Source: Sphaerolaimus hirsutus
Taxonomy: Eukaryota > Nematoda > Chromadorea > Monhysterida > Sphaerolaimidae
DNA: 64,000 nt
Reading direction: 5' to 3'
NCBI GenBank assembly: GCA_964036195.1
Contig: OZ038459.1
Location: forward strand, 6,197,206 to 6,261,205
In this document: positions 51,936 to 62,880 of the stretch, in pieces
Layout: each line of letters opens with the position of its first letter
Position numbering within the stretch: the first letter of the stretch is position 1
Program-made: the position numbers and the translations under genes
Notes under the pieces: model-generated
Seen by the model: the letters and a program-made list of their open reading frames with translations, nothing else
The model's database searches: none
Told to the model about the DNA's origin: nothing

Positions 51936-52149
51936 TAGTGATGGTAAAAGCAGCAAGATTTGGCGCTTTTCCGAACCCCAGCGCCAAGCGCCAATGGCGC
52001 CAGAGCAAAATGGCGCCAAGAGCCAAAAGCGCCATGGCGCATTTCGCTTTGACTTTTGTTCCTGTCGGGACGGGACGAAAAAATGGCGCAAAGCGCCATA
52101 CAGCGTTTTTTTTTCTTTTGAGCTAGCGCCAGGCGCTTTACCATCACTA
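51936..52149. mobile_element. TAGTGATGG-family element
   Basis: Starts TAGTGATGGTAAAAGC, ends GCGCTTTACCATCACTA, with GGCGCC/AAGCGCC palindromes inside. Outer flanks TTAGTCCC (before the 51558 insertion) and GTAGTCTC match at six of eight positions, consistent with an aged 8-bp duplication. Confidence 0.78.
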
Positions 52150-52310
52150 GTAGTCTCATCCGTCCCGAACCACCATTATATTCCTTTAGTTTTATTCCGT
52201 CATTAAAGTAACTAGAAAGAAGGATGTGGGCGTAGCACATTATCGGAGCTGAACATTTTTTTTGCAAAATTGCGACAGAGTTGAATCCCACAGAACCGAG
52301 AGATATTTGT

Positions 52311-52526
52311 GGCTGCACACACTAGTTTACTAACACAAGTAAACTCAATTTGGGTGCCCATAAATCAGCTTTGAAAGTATTTGAGTTTACCAGAATACGT
52401 TTTTTAGATCCTCGTCAACTGTAGTTTACAGATACCTCATTTTGGTAAACTCAAATGCGTTCAAAGCTGATTTATGAGCACACAAAATGAGTTTACTTCT
52501 GTTAGTAAACTAGTGTGTGCAGCGCC
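52311..52526. mobile_element. GTAAACT-type palindromic MITE
   Basis: GGCTGCACACACTAGTTTAC on the left and GTAAACTAGTGTGTGCAGCG on the right. The inner arms TTTGAGTTTACCAGAATACG and TTTTGGTAAACTCAAATGCG match those of 29033-29225. Non-coding. Confidence 0.83.
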
Positions 52527-52695
52527 AATATGTCGACCATTTTGGCTGTAAACTGGTGTGTGGCTACATTAGGTTATACTGATTACCTATGCGCAGAAAC
52601 TTTCCATGTGAAATTTGTAGAAGAATAATTCCGCTGCCATGAAATTTGATTGCCATTATTGGGACGGCCAAATTCATTTTTTCGACAATTATTTA

Positions 52696-52811
52696 CCTTA
52701 CCTTATTTCTTCAAAATACCCCCCCGGGGGTTTATGTTTTCAGAGTGAGAATTTTCAGGGGGTGTTAAACGAGGGGGCTATTTCGAGGGGGTATTTCGAG
52801 GAAATATGGTT
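52696..52811. mobile_element. TACCGTAT-family MITE, 116-bp mini copy
   Basis: TACCTTATTTCTTCAAAATA on the left and TTTCGAGGAAATATGGTTT on the right, with CCCCCCCGGGGG and G-runs between. Confidence 0.7.
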
Positions 52812-52837
52812 TGTGTAAAAAAGCTATATACACTACC

Positions 52838-53040
52838 GTGCAGAAAAGTTGGTACTTTTCACCATAGAGAAATGGGGTGTTGTGGATCCATCAAACTTTT
52901 GTTGCTTCCCTCTCCATTGAACCTTGCCAAATTTTGATGCTCTTTGAGTATGTTGGGGTTTGAGGTCGGAGCTATGACTGAAAATTTTCAGTTTGCTCAA
53001 ATAATCACCCATGCCCAACATAAGGGGGGTCTATAAAAAG
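52838..53040. repeat. Segment related to the core of the 31314-31880 element
   Basis: 'attttgatgctctttgagta' and 'tgttggggttt' followed by 'aaataatcacccatgcc..aacataaggggggtc' match the middle of the mariner-like MITE in the same orientation. The mariner tips are absent, so this is either a different subfamily or a fragment. Confidence 0.6.
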
Positions 53041-53212
53041 GTATTCAATAAAAATACAAAAATAGCCAATCTGCATGATTGAATTTGATGCTTGATAGCT
53101 TGACCATTTCTGGGCTGATTTGGCTCATTCAACACTTAAAATGATCGGCAAAACCCGAAGATGCTATTGTTGTTGTCGGATTGGCGATGTCTAAATTCTG
53201 TATGCCGATTTG

Positions 53213-54521
53213 TGTGTTGACCGTGGCAAAATGGATGGATAAAGAAATACAGAGATTTGATAATTAGGTTCATATTTGCCCATTTATCTATTTGCACTAT
53301 TTATGTTCATGCACTATATTAATTTACCATGCAAATCTATTTCCTGCACTATATTATTTATCCATGGAGAATATTCAATTAAGAAAGTGTTTTATAAGTC
53401 ATTTACAGATTTATGTAGAAAATTTAGGTCAAAAGGTTAAATGAGTTATTATTAGGTTTATGGATATGAAATTAGGCTCATTCAACTCGCTATAATTTTC
53501 TGGTTATTATTATATATACATTTACATGGTTTGCTTGCGATTTAGGAAACTCAAATGTTGTAATTATTTATGTTCTACGTACTTACTTAGGCTAGCGTCC
53601 TAATGGAGAAATGGTGCCCTGTGTGTGACTAGCATTTACGGTACGTAGATAAACAAGCCCTTCGCATAGGTACAATTATATTAGCTTTTCAATGCCTTAT
53701 ATTTATATTACTTTGACGTTTAAGGAAATACCCTGCTCAAATTATACCAAATATACTATATTAACCCTGCTCAATTAATATACCTATTTACCTCGAATAA
53801 GTCCCAGTTTGCCAATCATCAAATATACATTTTCAGGAAATGATTATTATTATGTTGTATACTCTGCTCTACTTATGTCATTAGGAACATTTGCACTGCT
53901 ACTTACAATTTCCAAACACTATAATATTAGTTTCCAATGTGCGTCAATGTTTTCTGACAAATTGAAACAGATTAGTAAATCGGCCAAGTTTGCCGACTTT
54001 GCGCCTCACAAGATTAATAGTTTTTCTATTAGCCCAATTTGTACCTGGTATTTCTTTACCATAATTATTTGAATGTGTGCACGTGTAGAATAAGCCAACT
54101 GTTTCAGCTAGATGTGTCTTATTGTTGCATTTATGTCCTATTTGTGCATTTGTATTTAGGGAATTGTTGTAATCATGTTTTTTACACAATTTCTGTGTCT
54201 TGGCTACTTTGGAAGTTTTTACTTCAGTCTTATGACCCCAGTCCCAACCCAGAAAATAAGCTAGCGATAGAAACTTCGACTAGGAAGCTCGCTAGGCTTT
54301 GCGCTTTTGTATTCAAGCTGTATCTGATTGAATAAAGTACCTGAAACAATCTCGAAACCCCTTTTCAACACACAACCACAAAATAAACTCAACTTGGCTG
54401 TCAACAAGTTGACGTTCGGCTACAACGGGAAATCAAACCACTCTAAAGGCCGTTTCTCACTACGGTCTTGGAGTTGCCGGATTCGGTGGTAGAAGACGCT
54501 GACTTCGGTGGCTTCATCACA
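53213..54521 (+). repeat. 5' LTR of the BEL/Pao element
   Basis: It begins TGTGTTGACCGTGG and ends GGCTTCATCACA, so the ends are TGTG..CACA. It is closely similar over its whole length to 60571-61889 (TGTGCTGACC..TTCAACACA). An AATAAA at 54331-54336 would be the polyadenylation signal. Length 1309 bp, long for the group. The 5 bases in front (53208-53212, ATTTG) should reappear after the 3' LTR outside the window. Confidence 0.92.
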
Positions 54522-54539
54522 TGGCGCAGCGAGCAGGGT
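54522..54539 (+). promoter_or_regulatory. Primer-binding site candidate
   Basis: TGGCGCAGCGAGCAGGG starts directly after the LTR. The TGG start is what pairs with the CCA end of a tRNA. Which tRNA it matches was not determined. Confidence 0.6.
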
Positions 54540-55316
54540 GATTGCATGACATTGTGCTATCACCAAGCCGGAACGAACATTGTGCGGCAGTTGGCAGAAC
54601 TTCAAAAGTCCTGTGAACATCAATTGGTTTTGGCTGAGCGTTGGCTGTTGATTTGCAGACAGCATTGTGCCAAAGTCACGGCACTCCTGTCTACATCCTG
54701 GGAGCAGTTCTACGCTCACGCGCGGAGGACACTGTAGTTCTGACAAGCTTGTCAGAATTTCAGGCAGCTTTCACCAGTGTTCTGGCAAGGTGCTAGACGC
54801 TGGGCGGCACCGGCATTTGACAAGGTGTCATTGTCGGACGGTGGTCAAACTTTTGCTGGATGTTCTTTCGCCACCAAAATACACGCTGTGCCTGCTCGGT
54901 ACCATCAGATCAGACAGCACAAAAGTGCCAGAATTCTGCATTGCACAGGCGCAATTGCAGAGCAGTGTACAGAAACACTGCCCAGAATCAGAAAGTGCAC
55001 CAGAGTGCACAGAAACGTGTCACAGACGACACAGCAAGCGCAGCGCACTGCGCACAGCGGCACAGGAGCCGCTCAGGTAGCAAGTGGCCAGCGTGGTCAC
55101 GGGGCACACAGGAGTGCCAGAAAGAGCGCCAGAGCGCTCAGAAAGGGTGTGTACGGACCTTCGGGCACACACTAGTGTGTAAGGACCCTCTTTGGGCGCA
55201 CACTGCTGGGCAGAGAATTGCTCAGTGGGATTTGACTGGTGTGTTGACGTCAACACGTGTAAACAATCACGTCAGGGGCTTTAGGAACACACCTGGTGCC
55301 AGTGCAGTAAAGGTCA
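54540..55316 (+). other. BEL leader region between primer-binding site and gag
   Basis: About 780 bases with GC-rich, CACAG/GTGC-rich sequence like the rest of the element. Short overlapping frames on both strands have no gag or other domain. I see no conserved structure by eye. Confidence 0.5.
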
Positions 55317-57081
55317 ATGCGTGAGAACACGTCAGGGGCCTGTAGGACTGCATTGGTATTGTGCGTGGCACAACAAATCCGTGGTGCACAGAGAAGTGCA
55401 CAAGAAGGCGCAGAGAAGCGTCACAAGCGTCACAGGCGATGCACTATAAAGAGGAACAGTGAAGGAAATTTTCATCAGCAAAATGGTCTCACCAATGGTC
55501 ACATCAGGAAGACCCTGGGTCCAGCAAAACACAGAGTGGACAGCAGATTGCAAAGAGATTTTGCAAAGTATGATCCGGAAGTATATGCGGAAGCATCAAA
55601 GGATGAGAAGAGAACAGAAATGAGAAGAGTGATTGCATCTATCAAACAGGAAGGTGCAAAATTGGAGAGTGCTATGGCTACAGTGAGAACTCAATTTGAC
55701 GCATGGAGGGACATTGTCAAGGACATTGACGATTCCGATCAAATGGAACAAGAACAAAAAATGTACCAAGATTCATATGATGAATATGCAAATATGTCAG
55801 ACTTGGTGACACAGAGAATTGCAGCCATGAATGTGTACATTGAAGAGTTGCAAGATATGATCCAGCAACTGAGCGGAAGTACCATGTATGAAGTCAATAC
55901 AGCATTCATACAGCAGATGGCTGCCCAGATGGCTCTAACAGCTCAGGGAGCTGCTCCAGGAGCCAGTTCAACCAATGCAACCACAGCAAAGAGCGTCAAA
56001 TAACAGAAACTGGAAGTTGAACAGTTTTCTGGGGAAATTGTCAAATTTCGATCATGGTGGCAAATGTTCAAATCCCACATTCACAATCCGGCAGATTTGG
56101 AGGACATTTCCAAGTTCTTGTACTTGAGAAGTTTGCTGAAGGGCTCAGCATTTGGCATGATCAGTGGATTGAGTGTGACCGCAGAAAATTATGCACCCTG
56201 CAATTGCAATGCTCAAGAAGAGATATGACCAGCCAGTTGTGGTCAGAAACATGCTGATGAACAATATCATGAAGCTGCGACAGGCCAGGAATACCTGTCA
56301 GGATATGAGAATTTTGTTTGATGCAATTGAAAGGCTGCTCCAGCAGTTGGAGTCACTTGGTGAATCAGTGGAGCATCCAATGCTGTTGAGCCAGCTGCAA
56401 CAGAAAGTTCCACCAGAGGTTCTCAGGGAAATCCAGAAGGAACAGGGAACTGAGGAAGCCTTGACAGTGGAAAAGTTCAGAAAGCTGTTTGGCAGACAGC
56501 TAGCGCTCAGTGAGGCTGTACAGCACACACAGCACACTGATGCGCCAGTGCAGCAATCGCGCCAGGGATTTGGGAATAATCCACACGCACAACAATTCAA
56601 TAATCAGTTCCAGGGCAATGGGAATCGATTAAGAGGGCCAGAGAATCCTAGGACCAGCACAGGGAGCATGTCTGTGATCCAGAATGGTCAGAGTGCACCG
56701 CAGGCTGGATTCATGAATACTGGGAGGCCGTGTGTGTTCTGTAATGACACACAGCAATTACACTTCAATGATAAGTGTCCAAAGTTCAAAACTGCCAGAG
56801 AAAGGAGAATGATTTTGTCAAAGGCAGAGCGATGCCTGAGATGCCTGCAGAAAGGGCATTACATGGCTCAGTGTCAATTTACGAGAAATTGTTTCTATTG
56901 CAAGTCCAATAGGCACCACAGTGCAGTGTGCCCAGAGAAGTTTGGAGACAATGGCAATGGAAATTCTGGACGGCAAGTTCCAGCATTCAGAGCAAATGGT
57001 CAACAGAATGGCCAGCAGTCAGCAAACAATGGCAGAAAGTCTGTGCTGACGGTCGGTCGACCAGCACAGAGCCAGCAATGA
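55317..57081 (+). pseudogene. BEL/Pao gag with zinc knuckles
   Basis: The first ATG at 55317 is arbitrary. The gag-like part begins near 55600 with a helical region (AKLESAMATVRTQFDAW). An in-frame TAA at 56001-56003 interrupts just before the conserved FSGEIVKFRSWW block. A one-base frameshift near 56190 then moves the reading to the frame containing LSQLQQKVPPEVLREIQ and the cysteine boxes CVFCNDTQQLHF, CLRCLQKGHYMAQC and CFYCKSNRHHSAVC, the last two being CX2CX4HX4C knuckles. A TGA at 57079-57081 separates gag from protease in the same frame; it may be damage or a read-through site, which the sequence cannot decide. Gag binds and packages the element RNA. Confidence 0.87.
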
Positions 57082-57090
57082 AAGGCCACA

Positions 57091-60000
57091 GTGAATTGTG
57101 TCAATGTGGAGGAAGCTGGACCAGAAATGGTGGAGACAGAAACCATATCCAGCACAGTGGTTACAGAACCAAATGCAAAGCAACAGAATACGTCAGTAAA
57201 CCTGTCAGTGAACAGGAATATGTCAATGTTGATGACAGCCAGAACAGTGATTGAGGCTTCAGAAATGGATACAGAGATGGAGCCTGAGCAGCCACCGCTA
57301 CAAATTCAAGCGTTCCTGGATACGGGATCCCAGGGAACATATATGTCAGAGAAAGTGGCCAAGAAACTCAATTTGAAGAGTACAGGTGAACACCACATCC
57401 AGGTGTACACATTCAGAAATGAAAAGCCGCACTATAAAGTGGTACAGCAAGTGGAATTCAGAATGCGGCTCAGAAATGGCCAGAAAATTGATATGGTGGC
57501 TGATCTGGTCCCGACGTTGACCACAGAACAAGTCAAGGTGCCTGTGTCAGAACAGGATGAAAAATACCTGCAGAAGTACTTCCCGGATGAGAGTTACTTT
57601 GCAGACAGAATTCCCAAGGAGAAAGGGACAGAGTGCACATTCAAGCCAGATATTATAGTGGGCTTGAATTATTTCTGGGACTTGATGTCCAGAAACACCA
57701 GCACCACCAGACTTCCGTCAGGATTGTATGTAATTCCATCAGAATTGGGATTACTGATGGGCAGTGGGCAACTGACAAGCAACAGAAACCAATGGACCAT
57801 GGATGGCGCATATCCGGTGGTGGTCAATACAATTGTGCATCAAATTCAGAGAGAGAAGTGGTATGAGGAAGCACCGTTGTCAATTGCTCCTGTACCAAAT
57901 GTCAAAGACATGGACAGACTGGATACCATTGGCATAATGGACCAGCCAGACCTCGTCGAGGATGATGAGGCTATCAAGCAATTCAATGAAAGTGTACAGA
58001 GAAATCCAAATGGTTCTTACTCTGTAAAGTTCATGTACAAGCCGAATTTACATGAACTTCCAGACAACAAAGCAATGGCGTTCAAGAGGTTCAGATACCT
58101 CACCAACAGGCTCAAGAGAGACCCAGAATTATTAGAGAAAATTCAGGCAATTATGAAAGCACAAGAGGAGCAAGGGGTGATTGAGAAAGTGCAAGAAGAT
58201 ATTATGGATGGCAGGAAGTTTCATATTCTGCCTCATCAACCAGTGATAACGCCAGAGAAAACTACCACAAAGGTCAGAGAGGTATATGATGCCTCAGCAA
58301 AACCGCCAGGCATGCCAAGCTTGAATGAGTGCATGTACCGCGGTTCAGTGATACTACCACAGCTGGTAGGGATGCTGATGTGATTCCAATTGCATGAAAT
58401 TGCACTGGTCGCAGACATAGAGAAAACGTTTCTGCAGATTAGTCTGCAGGACAGTGACAGAGATGTGACAAGATTTATGTGGTACAAAAATCCCACGAAA
58501 CCATCCATGGAGGACAACATTCAGATCTACAGATTTGCCAGAGTGCCATTTGGCATAATCTGCAGCCCAGCGCTGCTGGCGCTGACAGTCAGATACCACC
58601 TGAATCAAACTGGCACAGAGAATGCAAAATTGATCGATGAAAATCTGATGTGGATAATTTGATCCTCAGTGTGGATACAGAGCAAAAGGCAATTGAATTG
58701 TACCAAGAATCCAAAGTGCTGTTCACAGAAGCACAGATGAATCTGAGAGAATGGAACAGCAACAACAAGAGTTTTACTTGGCAATTGGCAGAATCAGATG
58801 TGGCCAAGGAAATTGTCACAACGGTCCTAGGAATGAAATGGGACACAGAGAGCGACCAGATGTGGCTGAAAACACCAAAAACAGTTCAGCAATCACAATT
58901 ATCAGAAACTGACCAGAAAATCAAATTTCCCACGAAAAGAACAGTTGCAAAGGTGACTGCGGGATGTTTTGATCGAATGGGACTTGTCCGTCCCGTCCTA
59001 CTGCCAGCAAAGAGATTTTTTCAAACATTATGGCATTCAGGACCAAGTGCCAAAGAATGGGATACTCCCCTGTCTGAGGAACAGACAGCAATTTGGCAGC
59101 AATTAGAAACAGAATTGCTCAAAGTTGGACAGATCAAGTTCAATAGAAATTCGAATTATCAGAGTGGTGCAGATGCACAATTGCACATTTTTGTTGACGC
59201 TTCAGCAATGGCATACAGCGCAGCGGCATACATATGCCAGAAAACAGATAATGACAGCAGCACATCAAGCCTGCTGTACTCCAGATTGAGACTTGCTCCA
59301 AAGAAACCAGAAGTGACAATTCCACGGTTGGAATTGTTGGCAATGCTGATCGGCAGCAGAATGTCAAAGTTCATTCACAAAGAGCTAAAGGACGTCAAAT
59401 TTAGTCAGACAGTCGTATGGTCAGATTCAACCTGTTGTCTGAAGTGGCTGACAACTGCGAAGCCACTGGCATGTTTTGTCAAGAATAGATTGGATGAAAT
59501 CAAGAAAATTCAGAGTGAGACAGAGAACATGCACATCAGACACAGTGCAGGACTGGAGAACCCAGCTGACATGGCCACAAGAGGCATGAACATGTCAGAG
59601 TTGGAAGGCAGTGACCTGTGGTGGAAGGGGCCAGAATGGCTAATGACTGGAGAGTGGCCAGAGCCGAAAGTGGACCCAGTCACGCCAGAAGTGATGGCAG
59701 AAATCAAGAAAGAAGAGCTCAAATTCCCAAAGGCCAGCCCAATTTACCTGGGTGCCACGCAGCAAGTGGTCAGTGACCCAGATGCCAGCAATGAGCAAGC
59801 TGATGAAAGCAAACAAAGCAATCCGTTGGGAATTGAGATTCAAAGATTCTCATCACTGACAAAATTACTGGATGCAACAGTATATGTGATGAGATTTGTG
59901 CTACAGATGCACAGGAAGCGCAGCAAAAATAACAGTCAGAATGGACTATCAGAAATCATGGAAAGTATCTGTGGCACAATGAAACCACAGGGAATTATCA

Positions 60001-62800
60001 GTATTGAAGAGAGAGAGATTGCGTTGAAATACTGGATCAAAGTGACGCAACAGAATCATTACAAAGGAGTGGCAGAGATTTTGGCAACAGGCCATAGCAA
60101 AGGCAGCCAGAATGGCAAGAAAGCAGCTGCAGACCAGCAGTTGATTAAATGGCTCAATGTGCAAATGCATCAGGATGGAATCCTGAAGTGCCATGGCAGA
60201 ATGGAGCATACGGACCCACAGGAGGTCACAGTGCCACTCATACTGTTGCCAGCAACGGCTACAGTGACTCAGTTGATCGTCAGAGACCAGCATGAAAAGT
60301 TGATGCATGCAGGAGTGCAACACACATTGGCAGCTATCAGACAAAAGTACTGGATTACACAGGGCAGACGGGTGATCTATAATGTGACGAGAACCTGCCC
60401 GACCTGTCAGAAATTGGGAGCGAAGCCATACCAACTTCCACCAATGCCAGATTTACCAGAGACCATAGTTCAGAGAGCCAGACTGTTCCAGTACACGGGT
60501 TTGGATTATCTGGGAACAGTTTGGTACAAAGTGGACAAAGATCACAGGAAAATGTGGATCTGTTTGTTCATGTGCTGACCGTGGCAAAATGGATGGATAA
60601 AGAAATACAGAGAATTGATAATTAGGCTCATATTCGCACATTTACTTATTTGCACTATTTTACTTTTCTTTCACTATATTTATTTACCACGCAAAATATC
60701 AAAATATATTTCCTGCACTATATTATTTATCCATGGAAAATATTTAATTAGGAAAGTGTTTTATAAGTTATCAAAACATTTATGTGGAATATTTAGGTTT
60801 AAAGGTCAAATAAGTTATTATTAGGTGTATTAACATGAAATTAGGCTCATTCGATTCGCCGTAATTTTCTGATCATTATTATATATACATTTACATGGTT
60901 TACTTGCAATTTGGGAAAGTCAAAACTTGTAAATATTTATGTGCTACGTATTTACTTAGGCCAGCGTCCTAATAGAGAAATAGTGCCCTGTGTGAGACTA
61001 GCATTTACTGTACGTGTTTATCAAAGCCCTTCGCCTAGGTATAATTATATTAACCTCGCTCATTATTTATATTTATATTTACTTGACATTCACGGAAATA
61101 CCCTGCTCAAATTATACCTAAGAATGTATTATAAACCCTGCTCAATTAATATACCCATTTACCTCGAATAAGTCCCAATTTGCCAATTATGAAACGTACG
61201 TTTCCAAGAAGTGATTATTATTATGTTGAATATACCCTGTTCTATTTACGTCATTAGGAACATTTACATCACTATCTATAATTTCCAAACCCTATTATAT
61301 TAGTTCCAATGTGTGTCAATGTTTTCTGACAAATTGGAACAGATTAGTAAATCGGCCGAGTTTGCCGACTTCGCACCTCGTAAGATTAATAGTTTTTCTA
61401 TTAACCCAATTTGTACCTGGTATTTCTTTACCATAATTATTTGAATGTATGCACGCGTAAAATAAGCCAACTGTCTCGGTTAAACGTATCTTATTATTGC
61501 ATTTACTACTTATTTGTGCATTTGTATTAGGAAGTTACTGTATTAATGTTTCTATACATGATTTCCGTGTCTTAGCTACTTTGGAAGTTTTTACTTCAGT
61601 CTTCTGACCCCAAGCTTCTGAACGAAAATAAGCTAGCGATAGAAACTTCGACTAGGAAGCTCGCTAGGCTTTGCGCTTTTATATTTGGCTGTATCTGATC
61701 AAATAAAGTACCTGAAACAATTTCGAACCCCTCTCAACACACAACCACGAAATAAACTCAACTTGGCTGTCGACAAGTGGACGTTCGGCTACAACGGGAA
61801 ATCAACCACTCTAAAGGCCGTTTCTCACTACGGTCTTGGAGTTGCCGGATTCGGTGGTAGAAGACGCTGACTTCGGTGGCTTCAACACAGTTCACATGCA
61901 TGGTGACATGTGCAGTTCACCTGGAAAGTGTGCTGGACATGACAGCACAAGAATTCCTGAATGCAGTCAGGAGATTCATCGCCAGGCGTGGAAAGCCTGA
62001 GGCAGTGATTTCAGACAATGCAACGCAATTCAAATTGACAGAGAAAGTGCTCAGCAAAAGCACTGACAAGGCCATTAATACTGGGAAAGAATGGTCAGAA
62101 ATGGTCAAAAGTGGAGTAGTGCGGACATACTGCTCACAGCAACAGATCCAGTGGAACATGACGACTCCTATGGCAACATGGCAGGGAGGAGTCTATGAGA
62201 GAATGGTGGGCATCACCAAGAAACATTTCAAGCCAGCTGTGGGGCACAAAATGTTAACCCTGCAAGAATTGTTAACGCTTCTGCCAAAAGTTGAAGCAGT
62301 GATTAATAGCAGGCCAATCTCTTACATCTATGGTGATGTGAAGAGTCTCAGAGTACTGACACCAAAGGACTTCCTGACAGGGGAAGGTCAGATTGGAGCA
62401 CCACAGTTTGATCCAGACAAAGATGGAGAATGTTTGCCCAGAATGGATAATGCAGCGAAACTGCAGAAATATTGGGAGACAACCCAGCACACTTTGGATA
62501 AGTTCTGGGATTTGTGGCATCAAGAGTACATCCCGAGTCTGAGGGAAAGGACTCAGGTGACACACAAACATGGCAGATTGACAGCGACTCAAGAACCCAA
62601 AGTGAATGAAGTTGTGCTGATTTATGAAGAGAACATGCCTAGAGGTGCATGGAAAATGGGTTGCATCGAGCAGTTAGAGCCCAGCAAAGATGAAAAGATT
62701 CGCTCAGCAAAAGTCAGAACTGCCAACAGAAATGTGGTCAGCAGACCACTCAATCAATTCTATCCGCTGGAAATCAATTCGAAAACAATGGATATCCCAG
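57091..62800 (+). pseudogene. BEL/Pao pol: protease, RT, RNase H, integrase (interrupted)
   Basis: Protease (DUF1758 type) with FLDTGSQGTYMSE, then reverse transcriptase with VREVYDAS, ALVADIEKTFLQI, FARVPFGIICSP. An in-frame TGA (58381) and a frameshift near 58650 interrupt it. The catalytic YVDD is altered to a D-V-D-N reading at about 58648, so the polymerase is inactive. RNase H follows (HIFVDASAMAYSAA, VWSDSTCCLKWL), then the integrase zinc finger (HEKLMHAG, CPTCQKLG). The core starts WICLF and is cut at 60570 by the solo LTR, resuming at 61890 with AVHLE, FIARRGKPEAVISDNATQF, GVYERMVG and the tail NEVVLIYEE..PRGAWKMG. Without the LTR and its duplication the reading frame joins exactly. 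Confidence 0.9.
60571..61889 (+). repeat. Solo LTR of the same BEL family inserted in integrase
   Basis: It starts TGTGCTGACCGTGGC and ends GGCTTCAACACA, 1319 bp, in the same orientation as the 5' LTR and very similar to it throughout. The target-site duplication GTTCA is perfect (60566-60570 and 61890-61894). No internal element sequence remains, so recombination between two LTRs of a full insertion probably left this one. AATAAA at 61702-61707. Confidence 0.93.
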
Positions 62801-62880
62801 AGACCGCAGTGACAGTCAAAGTGGATTTACTGGACCCAGCAATCGTCCAGAAACATGTCAGAAATCAGAATTCAAATAGA

